Positions 53,442 through 61,449 of a DNA stretch of 64,000 bases are shown here, piece by piece. The notes beneath the pieces were generated by a model. It ran no database searches. It had not been told where the DNA came from and saw only the letters and a list, made by a program, of their open reading frames with translations. The DNA comes from an uncultured Flavobacteriaceae bacterium. Its GTDB lineage: Bacteria; Bacteroidota; Bacteroidia; Flavobacteriales; Flavobacteriaceae. Position numbers and translations under genes: made by a program. Numbering within the stretch: position 1 is the stretch's first letter; each line of letters begins with the position of its first letter. The stretch spans positions 56,087-120,086 of the forward strand of contig CALLUG010000010.1 in the NCBI GenBank assembly GCA_938011315.1. Direction: 5' to 3'.

Positions 53442-53846
53442 CTAAGAGTTAATTTTGTATGCTGTCACTTTAATTTCGATAACCAAATCTGGGTGAGGTA
53501 ATTGGTGTACTGCCACAGTTGTTCTTGCAGGGCCTGTATCTTTATTAAAAAACTCTGCATAAGCCTTGTTGTAATCGGCAAAATCGTTCATATTGACCAA
53601 AAACGAAGTTACATCCACAACATCCTTTAAGCTAGCACCTACTTTGTTTAAATTACGCTCTATAGTTTTCAACACTTCTTGAGTTTGTGTATAGGCATTT
53701 CGTTTTTTAGTCCCCATTTGGTCTATAATATCGACGCCAGCAATAGTATTGTCTGGTTTACGAGCACTAGTTCCCGATACAAAAATAAAATTGCCAACTT
53801 GCTTTACGTGAGGATAAGCGCCTCTTGGAGTAACAGTAGTATTCAT
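53442..53846 (-). CDS. RidA-family deaminase, probable 2-aminomuconate deaminase of the kynurenine route
   Basis: The 134-residue member of the RidA/YjgF family forms trimers that deaminate enamines and imines. [40 protein letters not shown] and [27 protein letters not shown] cover the family, including the conserved Arg of the GPARTTV loop. It begins 4 bases after kmo and is thus the last gene of kynU-kmo-ridA. This context suggests 2-aminomuconate deaminase activity in tryptophan degradation, but general RidA activity is the alternative. Confidence 0.82.
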   Translation of the reverse strand: MNTTVTPRGAYPHVKQVGNFIFVSGTSARKPDNTIAGVDIIDQMGTKKRNAYTQTQEVLKTIERNLNKVGASLKDVVDVTSFLVNMNDFADYNKAYAEFFNKDTGPARTTVAVHQLPHPDLVIEIKVTAYKINS

Positions 53847-53850
53847 ATTT

Positions 53851-55248
53851 TTAGTTTAATTTAGCAATCTTATCGTCTTCCAAAATGGCGCGAGTTGCTG
53901 TTTTTATCTTGTTTAAAATTGTTTTTAGATCGCTTTTAGTATCTATAAGTCCATCAGTTAACATATTGAGGATGGCTTTGTCTTGAGCACGTCCTTTTAG
54001 CATGGCCTCTCTATAGCCTATATTTTCGTTAAAAGTAACTAAAGCATATTTTGAAGCATACTCTTCAGGGAATTGCTGCTCTAGAGCCATTTCTATATGT
54101 CGCTTATCTTGAAAGATAGCTTTACCTACATGATCTTTCATTTCATGAAAATTATCTATAGCAAGGTCTGCTATGGCATCGGTGTCTTTTTTGCGTGTGC
54201 TTTGATAACTGGCAAATATATGTTCCCAATCGTCTAGATTTTGGTCTAAAATGGCATCAAACTCTACAACGTCTTCAAAAGAGGCATTCATGCCTTGCCC
54301 ATAAAAAGGGACAATAGCATGTGCAGCATCTCCCATAAGTAGGGTGTTAGCTTTATAATACCATGGTGAGCATTTTACGGTGCCCAAAGCTGCTGTTGGA
54401 TTTGCAAAAAACTCATCGACTAAGTTTGGCATTAGTTGTAAGGCATCTAGAAACTCTTTTTCAAAAAAATCCTTAACGCGCTCTGTAGTTGTCAAGTTGT
54501 TAAAATTATATTTGCCTTCTGCGTAGCTTAAAAATAATGTTACGGTAAAACTGCCGTCTAAGTTAGGCAATGCAATAATCATAAAATCGCCACGAGGCCA
54601 AATGTGTAAAGCGTTTTTGTAAGCATTATACGTTCCTTTATTTGTAGCGGGGATGCTTAACTCTTTGTACCCATGAGTTAAGTAGTTTTGAGCGAAACTA
54701 AACAAAAACTTTTTGCCTAGATAGTAACTTTTTCTTAGTGCCGATCCTGCGCCATCGGTTGCAATAATAACGTCTGCATTTTTTGTAAATTCAGCCTTAG
54801 TATTTCGGTCTTTAAAATGTGCTATTGTGTGTTCAAAATCTACAGAATTACATTTTTTATTAAAATGAAAACTGACGTTATGGTGCTTTTCGGCTTCTGT
54901 TAATAGTAAAGCATTAAGAGCTTCGCGAGAAATAGAATTGATATACTGATTGGGTTTGCCACTATAGTGAGATAAAAATGTATTTCCCTCCTTGTCATGA
55001 ATCATTCGTCCGTACATAGGAATACATAGTTCTTTTACTTTATTTTCTAAACCAACCAGAGTCATTGCTTTATTAGCACGGTTAGAAAATGCTAGGTTAA
55101 TAGAGCGTCCGGCAGAAATATCTGTTGTTCGCAAATCAGGACGCATTTCCATAACGGTTACCTTGTGCCCTCGCTGTCCGAGACGTAATGCTAAAAGGCT
55201 TCCGCAAAGTCCTGCGCCTATAATAAGTATGTTTTGTTCTCGGTTCAT
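53851..55248 (-). CDS. kmo: Kynurenine 3-monooxygenase
   Basis: This FAD- and NADPH-dependent hydroxylase converts L-kynurenine to 3-hydroxykynurenine. The 465 residues start with the FAD fold [21 protein letters not shown] (motif 11-16). [14 protein letters not shown] and the second FAD motif [25 protein letters not shown] are also present. The C-terminal region, often membrane-associated in KMO, is moderately hydrophobic. It lies between kynU (30-base gap) and the RidA gene, so product and neighbours belong to one pathway. Confidence 0.95.
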   Translation of the reverse strand: MNREQNILIIGAGLCGSLLALRLGQRGHKVTVMEMRPDLRTTDISAGRSINLAFSNRANKAMTLVGLENKVKELCIPMYGRMIHDKEGNTFLSHYSGKPNQYINSISREALNALLLTEAEKHHNVSFHFNKKCNSVDFEHTIAHFKDRNTKAEFTKNADVIIATDGAGSALRKSYYLGKKFLFSFAQNYLTHGYKELSIPATNKGTYNAYKNALHIWPRGDFMIIALPNLDGSFTVTLFLSYAEGKYNFNNLTTTERVKDFFEKEFLDALQLMPNLVDEFFANPTAALGTVKCSPWYYKANTLLMGDAAHAIVPFYGQGMNASFEDVVEFDAILDQNLDDWEHIFASYQSTRKKDTDAIADLAIDNFHEMKDHVGKAIFQDKRHIEMALEQQFPEEYASKYALVTFNENIGYREAMLKGRAQDKAILNMLTDGLIDTKSDLKTILNKIKTATRAILEDDKIAKLN

Positions 55249-55278
55249 TACTTTAGCGTATTAAAGTGTTCAGAGTGT

Positions 55279-56550
55279 TTATGAGTTTAAAATTGTCCTT
55301 AGTCGCTCAACAGCATTATAAACATCTTGAAACGAATTGTATAAGGGTACTGGTGCACAGCGTATTACGTCAGGTTCTCGCCAATCGCTAATTACACCTG
55401 CTTTTGTTAGTTTATGATGTAATGTCTTGTCTGCACGTAACACTTGTATTGATAATTGGCAACCTCGCTCATTTGGATGTTTTGGAGTAATGATTTTAAT
55501 AGTATCGTTTCCTAATTGGGTTAATAAAAACTCAAAATACCCTGTTAGCTTTTTAGATTTTTCAATAATTTTTGCAATACCAACATCATTAAATATAGCT
55601 AATGAGGCTTTTATAGCTGCCATAGATAGAATAGGTGGGTTGCTTAACTGCCAACCTTCTGCCCCTGGTAGCACATTAAAGTCTTGGCGCATATTAAAAC
55701 GAGTGTCTTTGTTGTGACTCCACCAGCCAGCAAAACGGTTTAGGTTTTTATTATAAGCATGACGTTCATGCACAAAACATCCTGACAGGCTTCCAGGACC
55801 TGAATTTAAATATTTATAGGTACACCAAACAGCAAAATCTGCTCCAGAATCGTGTAGTTTTAAATCTACATTTCCGGCACCATGGGCACAATCAAAGCCT
55901 ACCTTACATCCATAATGATGTCCTAAAGTACTAATGCGTTTAAGGTCAAAAAATTGCCCTGTATAGTAATTTACGCCACCAATTAAGATTAAGGCAATAC
56001 TGTCGCCTTGTTGTTGTAATATCGTTTCTAAATCTTCATGGCGCAATAACTCTTCGCCTTTGCGAGGCTTCCATAAAATAAGGCCATCATTAGGGCTATA
56101 GCCATGATGTCGTAATTGCGACTCTACGGCATACTTGTCAGACGGAAAGGCATCACTCTCTATAACAATTTTATAACGTGTTTTAGTTGGTTTGTAAAAC
56201 GAAGCCATCATAAAATGTAGGTTTGCTGTTAGCGAGTTCATTGTAACGACTTCTATAGGTTTTGCTCCAACTATTTTTGCAGTATTTTCTGTTAGAGACT
56301 CATGGTAGTGCAGCCAAGGGTTTTTGGCTTTGGTATGTCCATCTACACCAAGGTTTGCCCAGTCCTCAAGCTCTTGATTAATATAACTTTTTGTGACTTT
56401 TGGTTGCAGACCAAGGGAGTTTCCTGTGAGGTAAATTAAGTCATTACCCTTATTGTCTTTTGGGATGTGAAATGAGTTTCTGTATTGGGAAAGCTCGTCT
56501 AGTTGGTCTTGTTGTTTTGCATACTCAAGACTGTATTGATAGTTAGCCAC
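55279..56550 (-). CDS. kynU: Kynureninase
   Basis: This PLP enzyme cleaves kynurenine or 3-hydroxykynurenine to anthranilate or 3-hydroxyanthranilate plus alanine. Family motifs are YLTGNSLGLQPK, the FDCAHGAGNV pyridine-interacting Asp and VWCTYKYLNSGPGS with the PLP lysine, then AGWWSHN. The frame has no ATG near its start. It opens at TTG 56571, but a -7 box (56569-56576) overlaps that codon, so GTG at 56550 (followed by ANYQYSLEYAK) is preferred, giving 423 residues. It is the first gene of kynU-kmo-ridA. Confidence 0.92.
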   Translation of the reverse strand: MANYQYSLEYAKQQDQLDELSQYRNSFHIPKDNKGNDLIYLTGNSLGLQPKVTKSYINQELEDWANLGVDGHTKAKNPWLHYHESLTENTAKIVGAKPIEVVTMNSLTANLHFMMASFYKPTKTRYKIVIESDAFPSDKYAVESQLRHHGYSPNDGLILWKPRKGEELLRHEDLETILQQQGDSIALILIGGVNYYTGQFFDLKRISTLGHHYGCKVGFDCAHGAGNVDLKLHDSGADFAVWCTYKYLNSGPGSLSGCFVHERHAYNKNLNRFAGWWSHNKDTRFNMRQDFNVLPGAEGWQLSNPPILSMAAIKASLAIFNDVGIAKIIEKSKKLTGYFEFLLTQLGNDTIKIITPKHPNERGCQLSIQVLRADKTLHHKLTKAGVISDWREPDVIRCAPVPLYNSFQDVYNAVERLRTILNS

Positions 56551-56568
56551 TAGGATTGGGTTTTCATA

Positions 56569-56576
56569 CAAAAATA
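56569..56576 (-). promoter_or_regulatory. -7 promoter box of the kynU-kmo-ridA operon
   Basis: TATTTTTG on the minus strand matches TAnnTTTG and overlaps the upstream TTG candidate start. It supports the GTG at 56550 as the translation start, with a leader of about 15 bases. Confidence 0.4.
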
Positions 56577-56844
56577 AGTATTTTTAAAGAAAACGTTTAG
56601 TCAAGTTCTATTTTTATCCTTATAAATAGAATGCAAGTCCAGTGCTGTTGTGCTATGCTTTGTAGCTATTTCTGAACAACAGTTAATGCTCGTGATTCTT
56701 TTGTTTGTTGTTGGTAAGACAGTATCGAAATTAAAAATAAATAATGATAAAATGCGTCATATTCGGCTTTGTTAGTAAATGCAATAAGCGTTAATGAATT
56801 ATAATTATAGGATTTGTTTTATTTTTGATTTTAAAGTTAACCCT

Positions 56845-57645
56845 ATGAAGTTTAACGAACTGTATTTTAACACAAATAAAGCAACTTGGAATGAGAGAGC
56901 CCCTATTCACTTTGAAAGTGAAATGTATAATGTAAACGCGTTTATTGAAGGAAAAACGTCTTTAAATAGCTATGAACTCGATGCGCTTGGTAATGTAAAT
57001 GGTAAAACCTTGTTGCATTTGCAGTGTCATTTTGGACAAGACACTTTAAGTTGGAGTAGAGAGGGGGCTAAGTGTATAGGCGTAGACATTAGCGATAAGA
57101 GTATAGCGTTAGCAAAACAACTTAATGCTCAACTAAAATTAGAGGCTCAGTTTGTGTGCTGTAATGTTTTAGAAACTTCACAACATATTAGCCAAACTTT
57201 CGATATTGTATTTACTAGTTATGGGGTAATTGGATGGTTGCCAGATTTAAAGCCATGGGGACAAATGATAGCACAACGTTTAAGCAAGGGAGGTGTGTTT
57301 TTTATGGCAGAGTTTCACCCTATTGTTTGGATGTTTGATTATCTGCAAACTCCACCAGTACTAAGGTATGGGTATAACCAAAAACAAGTAATTTACGAAC
57401 AATATGAAGGGACTTATGCCGATAAATCTTCTAAAATGATAAGTAAAGATTACTGCTGGAACCATGGTATGGGAGATGTTGTAACGGCACTAACTGAAGC
57501 TGGATTGCACGTTGAGTATCTAAAAGAATATAATGAAAGTCCATATAATGTATTGCCCAACTTGATACAAACCCAATCGGGGTACTATAAGCACGAAAGA
57601 CCTTTGTATCCGTTAATTTTTACTATTAAGGCAATTAAAGTTTAG
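56845..57645 (+). CDS. Class I SAM-dependent methyltransferase
   Basis: The 266-residue cytosolic protein has the Rossmann methyltransferase core: motif I LLHLQCHFGQDTLSWSREG, motif II GVDISDKSI, and the acidic/aromatic region DIVFTSYGVIGWLPDLKPWGQ. The Gly-rich loop of motif I is unusual (HLQCHFGQD), a form seen in a group of small methyltransferases of unknown substrate. ATG 56845 (MKFNELYFNTNKATW) is preferred over 56794 because homologues begin there. The 3' end overlaps msrA by 4 bases, tail to tail. Confidence 0.85.
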   Translation: MKFNELYFNTNKATWNERAPIHFESEMYNVNAFIEGKTSLNSYELDALGNVNGKTLLHLQCHFGQDTLSWSREGAKCIGVDISDKSIALAKQLNAQLKLEAQFVCCNVLETSQHISQTFDIVFTSYGVIGWLPDLKPWGQMIAQRLSKGGVFFMAEFHPIVWMFDYLQTPPVLRYGYNQKQVIYEQYEGTYADKSSKMISKDYCWNHGMGDVVTALTEAGLHVEYLKEYNESPYNVLPNLIQTQSGYYKHERPLYPLIFTIKAIKV

Positions 57646-58304
57646 TGCGTATTGGCTTTTAATAGTTCAGGAAATTTTGCCTGAGAGCGCTTTAATCTTG
57701 GGATAGAAACATTCCTTATGTAACTATTATTAGGGTTTAATCTTTCATAATCTTGATGATAATCTTCGCCTTTCCAAAATTTTTGAAATGGATATATCTC
57801 TGCTGCTATTGTTGTGTTTAGTTGTTTTGCTAAGGCTTGTTTTTTTGTAGTAATAATTTGTTTTTCTTTATCATTTTGGTAAAACAATATAGAGCGGTAC
57901 TGCGACCCCCTGTCTGGACCTTGTCCATTGACTTGTGTAGGGTCTTGAGATGCAAAATATACATCTACCAGTGTGGCAAAATCAATAATTTTGGGGTCAT
58001 AAATAACCTCTACAGTTTCGGCATGTCCTGTATATCCGGTGTTGCTAGAGCGATAAGTTGGAAATTCTGTATGCCCTCCTGCGTAGCCATTAATAACTTC
58101 TGTAACTCCTTCAAGGCTTTCATAAATAGCCTCTACGCACCAAAAACAGCCACTTGCAAAGTAAGCTTTTGCTTTACCATTTTGTAGAGGTACTTGTATA
58201 GGGGCTGCGTTTTGTATTGCTAATTGTTTTGAGTTGTCTTGAGCGTTGTTTTGACAACTAAATATTAGTGTTAAAAAAAAAGATAATATCAAGCTTGTTC
58301 TCAT
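57642..58304 (-). CDS. msrA: Peptide methionine sulfoxide reductase MsrA, lipoprotein form
   Basis: MsrA reduces methionine-S-sulfoxide in proteins. The active site GCFWC is near residue 54, with the family motifs GYAGGHTEFPTYRSSNTGYTGHAE, QDPTQVNGQGPDRGSQYRS and FWKGEDYHQDY. Starting at ATG 58304 gives a signal peptide with lipobox LIFSC, so the enzyme acts in the periplasm. A GTG at 58355 would spoil the signal and is rejected. 220 residues. Monocistronic. Confidence 0.94.
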   Translation of the reverse strand: MRTSLILSFFLTLIFSCQNNAQDNSKQLAIQNAAPIQVPLQNGKAKAYFASGCFWCVEAIYESLEGVTEVINGYAGGHTEFPTYRSSNTGYTGHAETVEVIYDPKIIDFATLVDVYFASQDPTQVNGQGPDRGSQYRSILFYQNDKEKQIITTKKQALAKQLNTTIAAEIYPFQKFWKGEDYHQDYERLNPNNSYIRNVSIPRLKRSQAKFPELLKANTH

Positions 58305-58380
58305 TGCTGTAGTTTTACTATAACAGTAGTCGCAAAAAGGATGAGGTCTTGACACTTATTACGAGATAATTAACTTCATA

Positions 58381-58417
58381 AAAAAAGAGTTTTTACGTTA
58401 TGTAAAAACTCTTTTTT
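58381..58417 (-). terminator. Bidirectional terminator downstream of the coiled-coil gene
   Basis: A 16-bp stem (58381-58396 with 58402-58417) with A and T runs built in serves the minus-strand gene ending at 58445. Confidence 0.88.
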
Positions 58418-58444
58418 AGAATTTAATTTCTTTTTAAAAAAAAC

Positions 58445-59224
58445 TTACAATTTTGCTAGTAGTTTTTCCATTTTTAACTTTTGTTCATTAGCTAATGCTT
58501 CATCCACTAAAATACGTCCGCTATGCTCGTCTGTAATAATTTTTTTTCTTGCAGCGATTTCTACTTGTACTTGTGGCGGAATGGTGAAAAATGATCCTCC
58601 GGAAGCTCCTCTTTCTATAGACACAACGGCTAAACCATTTTTTACATTGGTACGAATCCTATTGTAAGCAATAACCAAACGCTCTTCTATGGATGCCTTG
58701 TAGGCTTTAGATTTTTCTAATAATGTTTTTTCTTCTTTTTCTGTTTCTGCTAAAATAGCGTTTAGCTCATTTTTTTTGTGCGTTAAATGTTCTTGGCGTC
58801 CGTCCAAGCGTGTTTTAGTATCTTCAATAGTAATATTTTTTTGCTCTATTTGAAAACGCAATTCTTTAATATGCTTTTCAGCCAATTGGATTTCTAATTC
58901 TTGAAACTCAGTTTCTTTGGTTAAAGAGTCGTATTCTCTATTGTTTCTAACGTTTTTTTGCTGCTCTGTGTATTTTGTAATTAGTGTTTTTGACTCTTCA
59001 ATTAAGTTCTTTTTCGATTTAATTTGATCGTCAATATCGGTAAGATCATTTTCTAATTTTTGAAGTCTTGTATTCAAACCTTCTATTTCATCTTCTAAGT
59101 CTTGAACTTCTAAGGGTAATTCTCCTCTTACATTTCTAATTTCATCAACGCGAGAATCGATTAATTGTAAGTCGTATAATGCTCTTAATCTATCTTCTAC
59201 GGTAATTTCTTTCTTTTTAGCCAT
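58445..59224 (-). CDS. Coiled-coil protein with C4-zinc-ribbon-type tail lacking its cysteines
   Basis: The 259-residue protein is a long coiled coil (about residues 8-180) followed by a compact tail matching the C4-type zinc ribbon (zf-RING_7) of YbgI-neighbour proteins. Canonical tails read CGGC...LPPQ...CEHCGRIL. Here they read SGGS at 208-211, IPPQ at 215-218 and DEHSGRIL at 232-239, so all four zinc ligands are gone while the rest is preserved. It is translated 2 bases after the Nif3-like gene, a widely conserved pairing. Function unknown; nucleic-acid or partner binding has been proposed for the family. Confidence 0.88.
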   Translation of the reverse strand: MAKKKEITVEDRLRALYDLQLIDSRVDEIRNVRGELPLEVQDLEDEIEGLNTRLQKLENDLTDIDDQIKSKKNLIEESKTLITKYTEQQKNVRNNREYDSLTKETEFQELEIQLAEKHIKELRFQIEQKNITIEDTKTRLDGRQEHLTHKKNELNAILAETEKEEKTLLEKSKAYKASIEERLVIAYNRIRTNVKNGLAVVSIERGASGGSFFTIPPQVQVEIAARKKIITDEHSGRILVDEALANEQKLKMEKLLAKL

Positions 59225-59226
59225 GC

Positions 59227-60321
59227 TTAAATATACTTTACAGGATTTGTATTTGTGTTTGATAAAATGATTGCAAAATTAGGGATTTTTTTTGTAAGAT
59301 AGCTTACTAAAAGATTTTTTGTAAATTGTTCGCTTTCATAATGGCCAATATCTGCTAAGACTAAGTTATTTTCCGCACTAAAAAAATCATGGTATTTTAG
59401 GTCTGCTGTAATAAAAAGGTCTGCTTTTGCCACTTTTGCTGCTGCAATTGCAAAACTACCAGAGCCTCCTAAAACAGCGACTTTTTGTATAGGCTTACCT
59501 AAGAGTTGCGAATGTCTAATGCTTTTAGTATTCATTACATCTTTTAGATGTTTAAGAAAGGCAACTTCCTCCATAGGTTGCTCTAAAGTTCCTAACATTC
59601 CCATACCAATATGTTGGTTTTTGTTTTCTAGGCTTATAATTTCGTAAGCCACTTCTTCGTAACTATGCGTTTGCAATAAGGTTTTAATAATATTGTATTC
59701 TAGGTGTTTTGCAAAGCTTACCGATAGTTGTATTTCATTTTCAGAATGAGTTACTCCTTTTTTGCCTTTTGTGGGTTTGCTTAGTTCGTTGCCTTTAAAA
59801 GTGCTAATGCCGTCAGTACTAAAGCTACAGTTGCTATAGTTGCCAATTTGTCCTGCTCCTGCGTTAAACAAAGCTTCTCTAAGTTGCTTTGCTTCGTTTT
59901 TAGGAACGTAGGTCGTTAATTTTTTTATAGTTCCGCTTTGCGGAATTAAAATTTTTGGATTGTTAAGCCCTATTGTTTTGCATATCATCCGATTAACGCC
60001 TTCAAAAGCATTGTCTAATGCTGTGTGTATGGCAATAATAGCAACATCGTGTTGTATTGCTTTTATAACAACACGCTCTACATAAGATTTTCCTGTTAAG
60101 GTTTTTAACCCTTTAAAAATAATTGGATGAAAACTAACAATGAGATTACAATTGTTGGTTATTGCCTCATCTACAACTGCCTCTAAGGTGTCTAGAGTGA
60201 CCAAAATACCACTAACTTTTTGTTGAGCATTACCCACAAGTAAGCCAACGTTATCAAAATCTTCAGCATAGCTTAGTGGTGCAAATTCGGTTAAGGAATT
60301 GAGGACATCTTGAACAATCAT
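59227..60321 (-). CDS. Nif3-like dinuclear metal-centre protein (YqfO/YbgI family)
   Basis: The 364-residue protein forms toroidal hexamers with a dinuclear metal site. Some relatives act as GTP cyclohydrolase I type 2 proteins, but the role here is not proven. DNVGLLVG, SFHPIIFKG (metal His), AIHTALDNAFEGVN and the C-terminal ADIGHYESEQ metal ligands are visible. The central insertion (about residues 130-235) with NAGAGQIGNYSNCSF is the PII-like domain of the longer YqfO type. It heads a two-gene operon with the coiled-coil protein. Confidence 0.9.
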   Translation of the reverse strand: MIVQDVLNSLTEFAPLSYAEDFDNVGLLVGNAQQKVSGILVTLDTLEAVVDEAITNNCNLIVSFHPIIFKGLKTLTGKSYVERVVIKAIQHDVAIIAIHTALDNAFEGVNRMICKTIGLNNPKILIPQSGTIKKLTTYVPKNEAKQLREALFNAGAGQIGNYSNCSFSTDGISTFKGNELSKPTKGKKGVTHSENEIQLSVSFAKHLEYNIIKTLLQTHSYEEVAYEIISLENKNQHIGMGMLGTLEQPMEEVAFLKHLKDVMNTKSIRHSQLLGKPIQKVAVLGGSGSFAIAAAKVAKADLFITADLKYHDFFSAENNLVLADIGHYESEQFTKNLLVSYLTKKIPNFAIILSNTNTNPVKYI

Positions 60322-60340
60322 AAGCGTTGTGTTTAACGTT

Positions 60341-60348
60341 CAAACCTA
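60341..60348 (-). promoter_or_regulatory. -7 promoter box of the Nif3/coiled-coil operon
   Basis: TAGGTTTG on the minus strand matches TAnnTTTG, 19 bases upstream of the ATG. Confidence 0.4.
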
Positions 60349-60435
60349 CATAATTTTTTTGAGATAAAATGTTTGTCAGCTTATTTCTGAATAGATTTCT
60401 TTTTTGAAGGCTTTTAAATAATTACTTTCGTTGTT

Positions 60436-61449
60436 ATGAAATTGTTACGAAATGTATTATTGCCAATTGTCCCTATTTATCAGGCTATAACTTGGTTGCG
60501 CAATAAGGCATACGATACTAATTTGCTAACTTCAAAACGTTATGATTTCCCTATTATTACCGTTGGTAATTTAAGTGTTGGAGGGACAGGCAAAACGCCC
60601 ATGATAGAGTACTTAATAAGGTTACTAAGTCCTAATTATAGCGTGGCAAGTCTTAGCAGGGGGTATAAGCGTAAAACCAAAGGGTTTGTCGTTGCAGACA
60701 GTAATGCCTCCGCACAGTCTATTGGAGACGAGCCCTATCAATTTTATAATAAGTTTCAGGATATTATTGTTAGTGTAGATGTTAATAGACAAAACGGGAT
60801 TGCGCAATTGCGAAACTTAAGCCCTAAACCTAATGTCATTTTACTAGACGATGCTTATCAACATCGAAAAGTACAGGCAGGGCTCTCCATATTATTAACA
60901 ACTTATACTAATTTGTATGCAGACGATTTTGTGTTGCCAACAGGAAACCTAAGAGAACCAAAGTGTGGCGCAAAACGTGCTGATATAATTGTGGTTACAA
61001 AATGTCCTAAACGTATTACTGCAAATCAGCAGAATCAAATTAAATATAAATTAAGCCCAGAAAAGCAGCAGCAAGTCTTTTTTAGTACAATTCAATACTC
61101 AAAGTTTATATACGGTTTAGGTAATACTAAACAGCAGCTCAATACTTTAAAATCAATGTCTTTTACCCTAGTAACAGGTATTGCAAATCCTAAAACTTTA
61201 GTTCGTTTTTTAAATGCTGAAGGTTTTGTTTTTCAACACTTAAAATTTAAGGATCATCATGAGTTTTCCTCTAAAGATATAACTTTACTGGAACAAAAAA
61301 AGATAGTATTAACAACTGAAAAAGATTTTATGCGTTTGAAAGATAGATTGAATGTTGCGTTAATCTATTACTTACCTATAGAAGCCGTTATTTTAGAAAA
61401 AGATAAATTTAATGCTTTGATAGAGCAGTATGTTGCTCGTTTGAATTAG
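60436..61449 (+). CDS. lpxK: Tetraacyldisaccharide 4'-kinase
   Basis: LpxK phosphorylates the 4' position of the lipid A precursor at the inner membrane. The 337 residues start with an N-terminal amphipathic/hydrophobic helix (LLRNVLLPIVPIYQAITWLR). The P-loop GNLSVGGTGKTPMIEYL has its Walker A at about 49-55. SLSRGYKRKTKGF, GDEPYQFY, LLDDAYQHRKV, RADIIVVTKCP and the late FKDHHEFSSKD motif follow, all in family order. It converges with the histidine kinase gene with a 4-base overlap of the stops. Confidence 0.95.
   Translation: MKLLRNVLLPIVPIYQAITWLRNKAYDTNLLTSKRYDFPIITVGNLSVGGTGKTPMIEYLIRLLSPNYSVASLSRGYKRKTKGFVVADSNASAQSIGDEPYQFYNKFQDIIVSVDVNRQNGIAQLRNLSPKPNVILLDDAYQHRKVQAGLSILLTTYTNLYADDFVLPTGNLREPKCGAKRADIIVVTKCPKRITANQQNQIKYKLSPEKQQQVFFSTIQYSKFIYGLGNTKQQLNTLKSMSFTLVTGIANPKTLVRFLNAEGFVFQHLKFKDHHEFSSKDITLLEQKKIVLTTEKDFMRLKDRLNVALIYYLPIEAVILEKDKFNALIEQYVARLN

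Noticed and set aside
53426..53452. Another fragment of the dispersed repeat (ATACCAATAGTACT)
   Set aside because: Only about eight bases match the repeat end, which is not more than chance in this AT-rich DNA.
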